This document shows, one piece after another, positions 8,266-17,157 of a DNA stretch of 43,552 nt (position 1 is the first letter of the stretch; each line of letters opens with the position of its first letter). Made by a program: the position numbers and the translations under genes. This stretch comes from an uncultured Gammaproteobacteria bacterium. GTDB taxonomy: Bacteria; Pseudomonadota; Gammaproteobacteria; Enterobacterales; Psychrobiaceae. Where the stretch lies: the NCBI GenBank assembly GCA_937139475.1, contig CAKZQF010000206.1, positions 1 to 43,552 of the forward strand, given 5' to 3'. The notes below the pieces were generated by a model, which was not told the origin of the DNA, made no database searches, and was given only the letters and a program-made list of their open reading frames with translations.

Positions 8266-10805
8266 GCGCTAAAGACTCCCATGGGGCCGGTGTTGACGCT
8301 GATGTCCATGCCTTCGGATTCCATTTTTTTGACTCGTGTGGGGACTGGGCTGTCGATGTGGATGTCGATGCGGCCACTGCTCTGATGTTGGGTGTTTAGG
8401 GTTTGCTGTTGGGCTTTTTGGGCTTGCTCTGCACGCATGGCGGGGATGGTGGTTCTGGGCTGTTGTAGCGGGATGACGGTTCCGGATGCGTTGGGCATGA
8501 GGAAGGTTTTGCCGCCCATGTTGAGTAGTTCGGGGCCGAGTTCGTTGACTTCGTAGAATTTATTGGAGGTAACGGAGCCGCCGGTGGCACGTCCTCCGCC
8601 GAATAGATTGCTCCAGAAGCCGCCTTCTTTGTTTTCTTTGTCTGTTTTGCTGTTTTCTGCTTTTGAGTCGTCATTTGAGGGACTGGTATTGGAAGTGACT
8701 TCGCCACCGACTCCTGCGAATTCACTGACGTCGATTTCATATCGTGTCGTATCATGGGTTAAGTTGAGGCCGATGGACTCCATGCCTTCTTTTACCCAGG
8801 CTAGTGATTTTCTGATCCAGTCCATTTTTCCTTTGAACCAGTCCATGATGCCACCGAATACAGATTTCCACGATAAGCCATCTGTGGTGATCCTGTCGAA
8901 TACGGCCCCGATTAGCCCTCCAAAAGGCAGAAGAGAGCCAAGTGCGTTTATTGTTGTTGAAACAATACCTGGCATTTCAAAGGCAAAGAAGTCGTGCACT
9001 CGGGGGAAGCTGCCTTCTAGCCAGTCCATGATGTTTTCCCAGAAGTACCAGGCACCGCCGAGGGCGAGTAGTCCGCCGCCGAGTAAGGCGATGGGGCTAA
9101 GGAGTAAGGCAAATGCACCGCCGATGCCGAGTAGGCCGATTTTGGCGAGTCCAACGACGGCTCCGAGTGCGGTAACGCCAGCCACTAGGGTGCCGAGTCC
9201 TAGCCCGAGGTTGATGATTTTGCTGGCGAGTTCTGGGTTGACGTCAATCCAGTCGGTGAGTCCACTGACTAGTTCGGAGACGTCTTTGATGAGTGGGTCG
9301 ATTTCTGGTTTTAGGACTTTGCCGATTGAGATGGCCAGCCCTTCTATTCGGCTGGTTAAGCCGTTGATGAGGCCTTGGGTATTGTCTCCCATGACTTTGG
9401 CAATGCGAGAAGCTTCGCCTTCGGAGTCTTTTAGGATTTCAATGAATTTGGTGATGCCTTTAGCGCCTTGTTTGGCGACGAGTGTGGCCATGGCGGAGCC
9501 AGCTTCCATGCCTGCGATGGCTTTGAAGTGACCCATGCGGGTGGCTGTTCCCATTTTTTCGGTTTTCTTGGCCAGCTCTCCCAAGATGGTGGACATTGAG
9601 CGCATATTGCCGTTGGCGTCTTTGGTTTGGATGACGAGTGCTTTTAGGGATTTTTGGGCTTCTTTGGGTGGTGAGGCCATGCGGTTGTATAAGGCTCGCA
9701 ATGAAGTCCCTGCATCAGAGCCTTGGATGCCGACATTACCGAGTAGCCCTGCCATGGCAGCGGTTTCTTCGAGTCCGATGTTGAGTTCTGCGGCGATCGG
9801 GGCTGCGTATTTCATGGATTCGCCGAGCATGCGCAGGTCGACATTGGAACGGGTAAAGGTTGCGGCTAGTACATCCCCTACTCTGTCCATTTCATCCGCC
9901 TGCAGACGGAACCCGGAGAGGATGTTGCTGCCGATGTCGGCGGTGGTGCCAAGCTCTGTGCCTGCGGCTTTGGAGAGGTCCAAAATACCGGGAATGGCGG
10001 TCACTATCTTTTTGGCGTCAAACCCTGCCATGGCCAGAAAGCCTTGGGCATCGGCGACTTGGGTGGCGGAGAATGAGGTGGCACGACCTAAGCTGAGGGC
10101 TTGCTTTTCGAGGTCATTGAATAAGGCGAGGTGGATGGATTGCCCGAGGTCTAAGCGGGTTAAGGCTTGGACTTTGTCCATGGCGACTTCAAAGTTGAGG
10201 GCTGGGTCTAGGGTGGCTTTGAGGCTCATGCCCATTCCGGCTACGCCGACGATACTGGAGACGATGCCGGTCATTTCGCTGCGGATGGTTTTGAGGTCTC
10301 TGCCGACTTTTTTGAAGATATTCCAACGACCTTTTTGTTTGGCCAGCTGCGTGGTGGTCTTTTGGATTTCTTGGTTTAAGCGGCGTTGTTCTGCAGTCAG
10401 GTCGTCGGTGTTGATGCCTGCTTTTTGCAGGTTGCTGTTGGTTTCTTTGAGTTGTTGGTTGTAGTCGGCTTGTTTGTCCTCGAGCTTTTCCAGTGCGGTG
10501 GTGGCTTTGTTGATCTGCGCTTGTTTGCGCTTCATTTGGGTAGCTGAGAGGCCGTCTGACTCGGCGAGTTCTTTGTTGAGTCCAGCGATGTATTCGCGCT
10601 GGGTATTGATGCTTTTGCCGACTTTTTTCAGTTGTTGCTGCAGTTGTTGGTAACTTTTGATGTCTGAGCTGGCCTTTCTCAGTGCATCGATCTGGCTGCG
10701 GGTGGTGCCGACGATGTTTCCTAAACTTTTGAAATCGCCCATGATGCCTTTCACCATATCGGTGACGCCGTCGAGGAGGTCAATTTTTATGCCGTATTCG
10801 ATCAT
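8262..10805 (-). CDS. Tail tape measure protein
   Basis: 847 residues. The N-terminus is a long coiled coil (about residues 30-170, Gln/Lys/Leu rich). Next comes the conserved tape-measure module with ARATSFSATQVADAQGFLAM and GLLGNVGIQGSDAGTSLRAL. A glycine-rich hydrophobic stretch (about 530-600, several potential membrane-spanning segments) and a disordered Asp/Lys/Asn linker (about 700-730) follow. The length sets the tail length. It follows the frameshifting chaperone pair, as in nearly all myo- and siphophages, and its ATG overlaps the GpE-like stop (ATGA). Confidence 0.93.
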   Translation of the reverse strand: MIEYGIKIDLLDGVTDMVKGIMGDFKSLGNIVGTTRSQIDALRKASSDIKSYQQLQQQLKKVGKSINTQREYIAGLNKELAESDGLSATQMKRKQAQINKATTALEKLEDKQADYNQQLKETNSNLQKAGINTDDLTAEQRRLNQEIQKTTTQLAKQKGRWNIFKKVGRDLKTIRSEMTGIVSSIVGVAGMGMSLKATLDPALNFEVAMDKVQALTRLDLGQSIHLALFNDLEKQALSLGRATSFSATQVADAQGFLAMAGFDAKKIVTAIPGILDLSKAAGTELGTTADIGSNILSGFRLQADEMDRVGDVLAATFTRSNVDLRMLGESMKYAAPIAAELNIGLEETAAMAGLLGNVGIQGSDAGTSLRALYNRMASPPKEAQKSLKALVIQTKDANGNMRSMSTILGELAKKTEKMGTATRMGHFKAIAGMEAGSAMATLVAKQGAKGITKFIEILKDSEGEASRIAKVMGDNTQGLINGLTSRIEGLAISIGKVLKPEIDPLIKDVSELVSGLTDWIDVNPELASKIINLGLGLGTLVAGVTALGAVVGLAKIGLLGIGGAFALLLSPIALLGGGLLALGGAWYFWENIMDWLEGSFPRVHDFFAFEMPGIVSTTINALGSLLPFGGLIGAVFDRITTDGLSWKSVFGGIMDWFKGKMDWIRKSLAWVKEGMESIGLNLTHDTTRYEIDVSEFAGVGGEVTSNTSPSNDDSKAENSKTDKENKEGGFWSNLFGGGRATGGSVTSNKFYEVNELGPELLNMGGKTFLMPNASGTVIPLQQPRTTIPAMRAEQAQKAQQQTLNTQHQSSGRIDIHIDSPVPTRVKKMESEGMDISVNTGPMGVFSA

Positions 10806-10915
10806 AGTTTAGGGAGTCGCTCTATTGCTTGTTGGTGCCAGTATTCGAGTTCAGCGAGCGGCATGTCGGCCAGCTCGCTGTAGCTCCAGTGGAACACGGT
10901 GGCGATATCCGCCAT
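10802..10915 (-). CDS. Tail assembly chaperone second cistron, P2 gpE'-like
   Basis: 37 residues, MADIATVFHW... ending AIERLPKL. The opening and the pattern SELADMPLAELEYW match the small P2 GpE family (gpE'). Its ATG overlaps the stop of the upstream chaperone (TAATG at 10917-10913), it lies in the -1 frame relative to that gene, and its stop overlaps the tape-measure start. It is probably made mainly as the C-terminal part of a -1 frameshift fusion with the upstream gene, the G/GT-type chaperone that decorates the tape measure. Confidence 0.78.
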   Translation of the reverse strand: MADIATVFHWSYSELADMPLAELEYWHQQAIERLPKL

Positions 10916-11181
10916 TAGTGGTCTTGGGTCTTTTCTCTGTTTTTTTTAATAATGGCAATTCCGGCTTTGATGTCTGCTTCATCCATTTCGTCGATGATGT
11001 CTGGTTCCAAGCCGCTGAGGGATGACAGTAGACCAAGCCCTTGCTCTAACTCGGTCTGTGCATCGGTGATGCTGCGCAGGTGTTTGCCTTTGATGCGCTT
11101 ATCCAGTTGAATTTCGGTGATGGTGGTTTTATCACCCAGTTCAATGGGGTATGCGAGTGTTAGGGTTTCTTTGTTACTCAT
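10915..11181 (-). CDS. Tail assembly chaperone, Mu gp41-like, with -1 frameshift
   Basis: 88 residues beginning MSNKETLTLAYPIELGDKTT, in the style of Mu gp41 / phage tail assembly chaperones. Near its 3' end the codons AAA AAA AAC contain the classic slippery heptamer A AAA AAC (10945-10939). A -1 slip there reads through without a stop into the GpE-like frame and yields a fusion ending at 10802. The chaperone coats the tape measure during tail assembly. It sits between tube and tape measure, as expected. Confidence 0.85.
   Translation of the reverse strand: MSNKETLTLAYPIELGDKTTITEIQLDKRIKGKHLRSITDAQTELEQGLGLLSSLSGLEPDIIDEMDEADIKAGIAIIKKNREKTQDH
10939..10945 (-). promoter_or_regulatory. Programmed -1 ribosomal frameshift site A AAA AAC
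   Basis: The eight T residues at 10940-10947 give A8 followed by C on the coding strand. In the chaperone frame this reads AAA AAA AAC, the canonical X XXY YYZ heptamer. The -1 frame stays open from here through the GpE-like cistron to 10802. Both P2 (E+E') and Mu (gp41/gp42') use -1 shifting at this place in the tail operon. Confidence 0.8.
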
Positions 11182-11182
11182 A

Positions 11183-11551
11183 TCAGCTTAATTGCTCCGA
11201 TTCATTAGCGATAAATTTGACAGAAAACTTGCCGTCATCTCCCAGTTCGGGTTGTTCTTCACACCAGGCGCTGCTCATGGCATGGGTGACGCCGTTGGTG
11301 GTTTTGATGGTGATAATTTCATCCTCCATTAAGCCGATAGCCTGTGTTTTCAGGGTTTTCTTGGCGGTTAATGACAGGCTGAGTTCTGCTGGTGTGTGGG
11401 CTTCGGTAAAGCCTCCATGACTGGGCTTGCTACCGGGGACATGGTCGCGCTTTTTACCGGATGCTTTGAAGGTGTTGCCACCCTCTGCCAGGGGCAAGGT
11501 GCCGAACCCGGCGACGGAGACCGAGCAGACTTTTTGTAGATGTGCCGACAT
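11183..11551 (-). CDS. Tail tube protein, Mu gpM-like
   Basis: 122 residues, about the size of Mu gpM. Sequence blocks FGTLPLAEGGNTFKASGKKR and TIKTTNGVTHAMSSAW fit the beta-barrel tail tube fold. It lies immediately after the sheath and before the chaperone, the invariant order in contractile tails. Spacing to the chaperone is one base. I assign it by position, size and general pattern. Confidence 0.8.
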   Translation of the reverse strand: MSAHLQKVCSVSVAGFGTLPLAEGGNTFKASGKKRDHVPGSKPSHGGFTEAHTPAELSLSLTAKKTLKTQAIGLMEDEIITIKTTNGVTHAMSSAWCEEQPELGDDGKFSVKFIANESEQLS

Positions 11552-11562
11552 AGTCGACCTCC

Positions 11563-12702
11563 TTATTTGGTGATGAATTGGGTTTGTCCGGCGAAGACGC
11601 GGAACTGACCAATGAGGGTGGGCACGTCGATGTAGTTGACGCGGTCGTGGTTGTCGGTGTCGATCTCCAGAATAAGATTGTCCCGGTAGGTTTCTTTGTC
11701 TTGCATCCAGCCGAGGTCACGCATGAAGAGTTCGACGTATTTGGCGTAAAGGAAGGCTTTTAATTCATCCACATCAACGATGCGTTGGCCTGCAGCGTAG
11801 TCGGCTGCATTTTTGGCGAGTTTGTAGCCTGCGCTGATGTAGGTTTTGTTGATTTCGTAATTCAGGCGACGGCGGTAACGTTTGAGAATTTCTGGCACTT
11901 GAATATCACGGTAAGCGGTGTCGCCATCGCCAGAGGCATTCATTTGATAAGTAGTAACCAGATAACGGATATACACATTGCTACCGACGACTGACCAGGC
12001 ACTCATACCTGAATGTAGTCGTTCGTTTGTTTCGCGACCGTTGTAGATTTTCCCTGGTGGCACGAGTGATGGCAGCAGCACGTCGGTTAATGGGGCTGCA
12101 GGGTCATTGTGCAGGCGGTCACCGGCAATACTGACGAAAGCGGCGACCCATAATGATAATGCGTCAGTCGGCTCTTCCACTGGAATCACGGTGATATGTG
12201 AACTGTTAAGCCCTTCGGTGAGTGCTTTGGCATCGGCAAAGGCGACGTCTACGGCGGTGAATACATGCGAGCGGTTGGCTTGCATCGCATGAAAACGTCG
12301 GGTGCATTCATCGCGGAATAAGGTCATGACCGCAGTGTCTGGATATGGGCAGGCGATGAAGTCGTATTGATCATCCCCCATAGCCGTGATGAGTGGTTCA
12401 ATGTCGAGTGGTGCGACGCTGGTTTCGTCTTCAACGGCTACGGCGTGGATTTCACAGCCGTAGTTGTTGGTGAGTGCGTATAGACACATCAGGTGCAGTG
12501 GGCTGTCTTTACCAAACAGTTGAATAGCGGCGGTTTCTGCTTGTATCTGGTGGATGGCGTTTAGCGTGGCCGTTGCCTTGGCCAGCTTCTCACCCACCAA
12601 TAAAATAATGGACGGTTCACTAAGGGTACCGGCACGGCTGGCATCAAATTCGATATAGCCACCGGGCACCAGTAGATCGCTGGGGATTTCGTTAAAGTTC
12701 AT
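11563..12702 (-). CDS. Contractile tail sheath protein
   Basis: 379 residues opening MNFNEIPSDLLVPGGYIEFD, the typical sheath start (phi-x-IP-x-x-VPG-x-YIE-D). The C-terminal domain carries DLGWMQDKETYRDNLILEID near the end, matching the conserved sheath C-terminus. It is shorter than Mu gpL (about 495 residues) but in the range of many Mu-like prophage sheaths. It polymerises round the tube and contracts on infection. It is preceded by the GP46 fusion gene with a four-base overlap. Confidence 0.88.
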   Translation of the reverse strand: MNFNEIPSDLLVPGGYIEFDASRAGTLSEPSIILLVGEKLAKATATLNAIHQIQAETAAIQLFGKDSPLHLMCLYALTNNYGCEIHAVAVEDETSVAPLDIEPLITAMGDDQYDFIACPYPDTAVMTLFRDECTRRFHAMQANRSHVFTAVDVAFADAKALTEGLNSSHITVIPVEEPTDALSLWVAAFVSIAGDRLHNDPAAPLTDVLLPSLVPPGKIYNGRETNERLHSGMSAWSVVGSNVYIRYLVTTYQMNASGDGDTAYRDIQVPEILKRYRRRLNYEINKTYISAGYKLAKNAADYAAGQRIVDVDELKAFLYAKYVELFMRDLGWMQDKETYRDNLILEIDTDNHDRVNYIDVPTLIGQFRVFAGQTQFITK

Positions 12703-13451
12703 GATATTTGTTCCAGGTTAAGGTTAAGCCCGACATCTGATTGGCCTTGTTTTTTGCATGTCAGTTGGAAGGCGAGCCAGTCGAGGCTATTAGGTTGGTG
12801 CTCGGTGGTGATGTCGATGCTATCGAGGTGGCCGTCATCGATTAGCCATTGCACCGCGTCTTTGATGTATTGCTCGCCTTTGAGACGGTTTTCTGGGGTG
12901 GCTCGTGCGCCCATGAGTGTCCAGAGTTTGCAGTTGGCGATGGGGCGATCGCCTTGGTAGGTATCACCCCACCAGCCGCGCTGGCCATCAACGTAGGCGT
13001 CGCTGTAGACGCTCATTGTGACGGCGCTTTTTAGCATGCGGTCGGTCTGCAGGTCATTGCCGGTGTAGGCCAAATCAAACTCGGCAAGCCCGGTCATCTG
13101 CAGCAATAAATCAAAACCACCGAGATTATCATTCGTTGAGGTGATGGGTTGTGTGCCCAGGCTATACAGTTCGATCTCAGGCAGATCCACCTCATAAGGG
13201 GTGGGCTGTGATAGGTCGATCGGGGATTCAAGGTAGTAATCCACCTCGAAGGTATGGCCGGTGTAGTCACCGGCTAAGGTAATTTGATTGGCCGTTCGGC
13301 TAATGTCTTGCTGGCTGAGTATCTGACCATTAAACATGACACGCACGGGCATATTGGCAGCGGGTGCTTCGTCAAGAGTCAGTGTGGTAACGCCCTCCTG
13401 AACCTCAGGAGGGGTTATCTGACTTCGGGGAATGTATACCGAAGTTGTCAT
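12699..13451 (-). CDS. GP46/gp25-like baseplate wedge protein with extra N-terminal module
   Basis: 250 residues in two parts. The C-terminal ~145 residues (from about 105) carry YSDAYVDGQRGWWGDTYQGD and GEQYIKDAVQWLIDDGHLD, the signature of Mu gp46 (the P2 gpW/gp25 wedge counterpart). The N-terminal ~95 residues contain a beta module (VTTLTLDEAP...VRVMFNGQIL...FEVDYY) that also occurs in the proteins at 13457-14275 and 16036-16902. In P2 and Mu this gene lies between spike and gpJ/gp47; here it has moved upstream of the sheath, and that usual slot contains an Ogr/Delta-like gene instead. Confidence 0.8.
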   Translation of the reverse strand: MTTSVYIPRSQITPPEVQEGVTTLTLDEAPAANMPVRVMFNGQILSQQDISRTANQITLAGDYTGHTFEVDYYLESPIDLSQPTPYEVDLPEIELYSLGTQPITSTNDNLGGFDLLLQMTGLAEFDLAYTGNDLQTDRMLKSAVTMSVYSDAYVDGQRGWWGDTYQGDRPIANCKLWTLMGARATPENRLKGEQYIKDAVQWLIDDGHLDSIDITTEHQPNSLDWLAFQLTCKKQGQSDVGLNLNLEQIS

Positions 13452-13456
13452 TCTGC

Positions 13457-14275
13457 TTAGTTGCTCATCGGATAGAAGATAACATCGAGCGTGTCAAAGC
13501 TGTCCGGCGCATCAACTAGATGGAGCAGGTTTGGATTTGAACCATCGACGGTGTAGTCGTTACTTGGCTCGATACCCACACCGTTGTACTGCACTTCGTA
13601 GTGTGCTGAAGTGTCAACGGTTGATGGGAGAGTGAAGTCAAGGTTGATGCCGTCTTTTGTGCCCACTACGTTGGTGCGAACACGTTCACGACCGCCTTGG
13701 CCTGCATCACCCGCTTGTGCCACCACTTCATCCAGCATCAGGCCGGTGTAGTAATAGCCTTCAATCCAGATGCTGTTGCTTTGTGCGGTACCGGCCTCAT
13801 TGGGACGTCCACCATCCACGAATCGAGCCAATCCTGCGCGTGCAGTAAACACCGGACTGGAGTTATCCAGTGGTGGAATCTCCGTATCGCCATTGGTACC
13901 ACCGAATAACTTGACGCCAAAAAATGGGCGGTCAGCGGTGGATAACCATCGACTCATCATCTGATTTAAATCATACGAACCCGACGACCAACCAGACTGC
14001 CAAGGATCTACAGCAAACCAGGACTCTCGCCCAGGCACGGAGTTATCCAGAGTCAATGCCATGCGTACTCGCTTGACCAAGCCAGTTGCATCGGTTTCAC
14101 CGAATTGCAAGACAGGTAATGTCTCGGGTAAGGTTTCACCGAATTGTTTGTCGGGGGTCACGTGCGGCGATAAGGGCATGCCCTCTTCGTAGAACTCTTT
14201 ACCGCCGGATGTATTGGTTTTTGCGTTACCTAACTCCCAGGGGGAATTAAGCTTGACACTTTCAGAAATAGCCAT
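13457..14275 (-). CDS. Putative virion/baseplate structural protein
   Basis: 272 residues, hydrophilic, no signal peptide. The first 190 residues are unfamiliar (WFAVDPWQSGWSSGSYDLNQ, IWIEGYYYTGLMLDEVV). The last ~70 residues form the shared beta module (INLDFTLPS...YEVQYNGVGI...DYTVDGS...LDVIFYP) also present in the neighbouring GP46 fusion and in the 16036 gene. It is in the late operon five bases upstream of that fusion. A baseplate or fibre-attachment role is likely from context only. Confidence 0.7.
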   Translation of the reverse strand: MAISESVKLNSPWELGNAKTNTSGGKEFYEEGMPLSPHVTPDKQFGETLPETLPVLQFGETDATGLVKRVRMALTLDNSVPGRESWFAVDPWQSGWSSGSYDLNQMMSRWLSTADRPFFGVKLFGGTNGDTEIPPLDNSSPVFTARAGLARFVDGGRPNEAGTAQSNSIWIEGYYYTGLMLDEVVAQAGDAGQGGRERVRTNVVGTKDGINLDFTLPSTVDTSAHYEVQYNGVGIEPSNDYTVDGSNPNLLHLVDAPDSFDTLDVIFYPMSN

Positions 14276-14286
14276 GATTTAACTCC

Positions 14287-15957
14287 TTACCAGTTGTTAG
14301 TGATCGCTTTAACCACGCGGCTACCATTGCGCAAGGTGATGCGAAGGTAGGCCCGGAAGTTAGAACCGAAGGATGAGTTGGTGCCGAAGGTGGCATTCAG
14401 GGTGGCGTTGCCACCGCTGTAGCTGATCGAGCCGACCATGCAGCCTTCACCATCTCCAGCCCCTAATGCACCACCAAAAGGTTTGGCACAGTCCCACCAG
14501 CCGCCAACACCGGGCAGTTTGATTTCGACATTGACGTCGCCCTCACCCACGGGACTAATACCACCAGTCGTGCCGTGTAGTACCAGTTGGATCGAGCTTT
14601 TCGCCACGGCATTTTGCAAGGCTCTCAGGTATTGCTGATCACCGAAGAAAGCTGAGTAGTTTGCGCTATTGGCGGGTTGGTGGCCGGTAAAGTCTAAAAC
14701 GGGATAGACCAGACCGTGATCATTGTCGACGACAATGAACTGCTGGGCATTACCATTGCTTAGGAGTGCGGTGCTATCCCACTGACCCGTGACGGCAGCG
14801 GTGCTGTCATCGGTGTTCCAGGTCAACGGCAAGCGGTATTGCTCATCATCGAAGTGTTCAACCAGTGCGCTTGAACGCTGGCCGAAGGTGGACAGTAGTA
14901 GATTGACTGACGGGCTAACCACGACCGCATGCGTGCCAAATGGATCACGGGGACGTCCGGTCAATCGGGCATCCGCATCACATTTGTTCGCCACGCTAAG
15001 CGTGATTAACTTTTCAGTGATGGTCATCACATTGTCTTTTTGGGGTGGATTGCTCACACCAGAGACACTGCTATCCGTGGGGGCCACCGTGGTGGTTGGG
15101 AAGCCATTACCGTAAAAATCGACTGGATTTAGTACGTAGGTATTCCCAAATAGCTTGTGACCTGCCGTGGTGACTTTGACGGTGTCACCTGATCCCAGAT
15201 AACGCACACCTGACAGGTGTTTAGGGTTGTTGTTATCGTGAATTTCGACGCTGATTGGATCAAGCGTTGGCGTGATCGTTTCCGTGTCGTAAAACACTTC
15301 AAACGGATCGGAGGTTTGCACACCGGTATTTGTGTCCGTATGGCTTAGCTCAATAGTGTTGTAGCCCACCACTAAATCAGCCGGTACCAGGTTCAGTCGT
15401 ACCACCACTTTTTGGAAGGCTGAGAATCCGTTGTAACGTTCCACGCTGTAGATATCAATCTTGCCATTGGCACTGCGGTACTGGGCAATGCTGCCACCGC
15501 CATCGAGTGTCCACACCTGATCTGCTGTGCGATTGGCTTCATCGAAGGCGGCGGCCAGGTCAAAGCTGTCAACCTGAGTGCCATTAATGGCCAATTGCAG
15601 GCTGCCTTTATCGCCATCACCGACACCGGATTCCGGACTGGGTGTTTGCAAAATAAAGGAAGCATCTTTGATGATATAGGCAACTTGTGAACCAGCGGGC
15701 TTGCTGGCGGCATAAGCGGCCAGGGCATCAGTGGAGAGGTAACCGGTGTATTTTTGAGTCCCTGACAGGATCATTAAGGCGGCGGCTTCGAGTGAGTCCG
15801 CGTTTTCAGGGAGTAGCTCATCGTATTTGGCGACGTGTTTTGCGTCGATGAGGTCGTTGTCGTGCGTGATCTGGCGGTCAGCGTCGTAGCGAAGGACTTT
15901 TTTGTCAACAACACCTTGGCGATTCTGCCGGATCATATCAAATAATGTACCTAACAT
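14287..15957 (-). CDS. Large putative virion structural protein (baseplate or fibre)
   Basis: 556 residues, beta-rich and low in cysteine, starting MLGTLFDMIRQNRQGVVDKK. Segments such as VRLNLVPADLVVGYNTIELS and SVEIHDNNNPKHLSGVRYLG suggest tandem beta-sandwich domains. The C-terminus (GGWWDCAKPFGGALGAGDGE...YLRITLRNGSRVVKAI) looks like a surface domain. I recognise no family. It is between two fibre-like genes in the late operon, so receptor binding or a baseplate appendage is plausible. Spacing to the next gene is 11 bases. Confidence 0.7.
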   Translation of the reverse strand: MLGTLFDMIRQNRQGVVDKKVLRYDADRQITHDNDLIDAKHVAKYDELLPENADSLEAAALMILSGTQKYTGYLSTDALAAYAASKPAGSQVAYIIKDASFILQTPSPESGVGDGDKGSLQLAINGTQVDSFDLAAAFDEANRTADQVWTLDGGGSIAQYRSANGKIDIYSVERYNGFSAFQKVVVRLNLVPADLVVGYNTIELSHTDTNTGVQTSDPFEVFYDTETITPTLDPISVEIHDNNNPKHLSGVRYLGSGDTVKVTTAGHKLFGNTYVLNPVDFYGNGFPTTTVAPTDSSVSGVSNPPQKDNVMTITEKLITLSVANKCDADARLTGRPRDPFGTHAVVVSPSVNLLLSTFGQRSSALVEHFDDEQYRLPLTWNTDDSTAAVTGQWDSTALLSNGNAQQFIVVDNDHGLVYPVLDFTGHQPANSANYSAFFGDQQYLRALQNAVAKSSIQLVLHGTTGGISPVGEGDVNVEIKLPGVGGWWDCAKPFGGALGAGDGEGCMVGSISYSGGNATLNATFGTNSSFGSNFRAYLRITLRNGSRVVKAITNNW

Positions 15958-16035
15958 TATTGTCTCCTGCGGTTGTGGTTATTCAGATAAAAGAACAGGG
16001 CCGAAGCCCTGTTCCCTCTTGCATCACGACTTGGC

Positions 16036-16902
16036 TTACGCCGCGACGTAGTCGCAGAACGGACGTTCTGTTTCAAAGTCAGGAGAGGCAACGAATGTCA
16101 CATCCGAACCAGAGACTGTGAAGTCCGTGCCTTCGCGTAGTCGTTGACCACCTAAATACGCCTGAACCGAACCCGCAGCAAACGCTTCAGGCACACTGAA
16201 GACTTTGTTGCTGCCATCGATGCTGCCCACCATGTTGATACCGCGCTTGATTTTCGCAGCATCTAACTTGCCATCAACTGCAGTTGTCAGATTTGAGAGG
16301 TTGGTTTCGTTGGTCTTGGCTTTACCCATGATTTCAACCAATGCACCGTCAATGTCTGTTGCTGTGTAGTCGGCATGTGCGAACGCGATGTCAGCGGCTG
16401 CGCCACTGAAGGCAACATCAGCCAGTGTCACCACACCATTCAGACCCGTGACGGAACCGGAGCTGTTACGCAGGCTGGTTACGCCGTCTTTTGGTGAACG
16501 CACCGGCTTCCAATCAGCGGCAACCGTTGGGTCATCACCAAATAAGAAGTAAGACTGTGCATTGTCAGGATCAGGTGTAACACCGTCCGCTTTAAACGGT
16601 ACAACATCGACAACGTCGCCTCGGTCTGCATCTGTCACGGTTGTTAGGTCTGCTAACGCGGTAACTTCACCTTTGTATTCAGCGATGCCTGCTTGACGAA
16701 GTTGGCTTGGTAATACGTAACCGTCAAGACCTAGCGTGGCGATACCACCGGCTGCGGCTTTACTCGCAATGATGTTGGCGATATCTGTTTTATTGATATC
16801 AATTTGGTCTACTTGAGCGGCTAATGCCGTGTTTAGTAGTGCGTGACTGATTGTTCCTGCGCGGACTTGCTTTGCCGCATTGATTAGAGTTCCCATTGCC
16901 AT
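16036..16902 (-). CDS. Tail-fibre-like protein
   Basis: 288 residues. Residues about 45-75 contain GGIATLGLDGYVLPSQLRQA, the 'LDxxGxVPxxQL' segment common near the base of phage tail fibres. The middle is beta/linker (TDADRGDVVDVVPF, YFLFGDDPTVAADWKPV). The C-terminal ~65 residues are the module KVFSVPEAFAAGSVQAYLGG...DFTVSGSDVTF, shared with two neighbouring proteins. It probably forms a trimeric fibre or spike base. It heads the run of structural genes and is preceded by two small genes. Confidence 0.72.
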   Translation of the reverse strand: MAMGTLINAAKQVRAGTISHALLNTALAAQVDQIDINKTDIANIIASKAAAGGIATLGLDGYVLPSQLRQAGIAEYKGEVTALADLTTVTDADRGDVVDVVPFKADGVTPDPDNAQSYFLFGDDPTVAADWKPVRSPKDGVTSLRNSSGSVTGLNGVVTLADVAFSGAAADIAFAHADYTATDIDGALVEIMGKAKTNETNLSNLTTAVDGKLDAAKIKRGINMVGSIDGSNKVFSVPEAFAAGSVQAYLGGQRLREGTDFTVSGSDVTFVASPDFETERPFCDYVAA

Positions 16903-16918
16903 GAGAGTGTTCTCCTAT

Positions 16919-17155
16919 TTAAGTTTTTTTGATCCGCCGCTGTTCATCCCCATAGCTGCGATTAAGTTGATTAATCACACTGTCTCGGGTGCCAGCATAC
17001 TCACGCTCCCACTCTCCAGCGGTCTTGCCGCCAACACGCCCCGCCTCATCTGCGTTAAACGCAAAATGATTCGAGTTGATATCAGGCTTTCCGCCCGACT
17101 CCATTTGTATGTAAATTGCAATTGCTCGGCTTTTCACCTTAATTGTCTGAGTCAT
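16919..17155 (-). CDS. Small hypothetical protein (78 aa)
   Basis: MTQTIKVKSRAIAIYIQMES..., ending GDEQRRIKKT. It is charged, with an N-terminal beta-like segment and a helical C-terminal half (EWEREYAGTRDSVINQLNRS). It is placed between a fibre-like gene and another small gene with spacings of 16 and 2 bases, so it is part of the late operon. No family is recognised. Confidence 0.6.
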   Translation of the reverse strand: MTQTIKVKSRAIAIYIQMESGGKPDINSNHFAFNADEAGRVGGKTAGEWEREYAGTRDSVINQLNRSYGDEQRRIKKT

Positions 17156-17157
17156 TA

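Noticed and set aside
8563..10464. Long plus-strand frames opposite the tape-measure gene
   Set aside because: Mirror frames of a codon-biased long gene; the products are compositionally odd (Ser/Pro/Met rich) and have no start signals.
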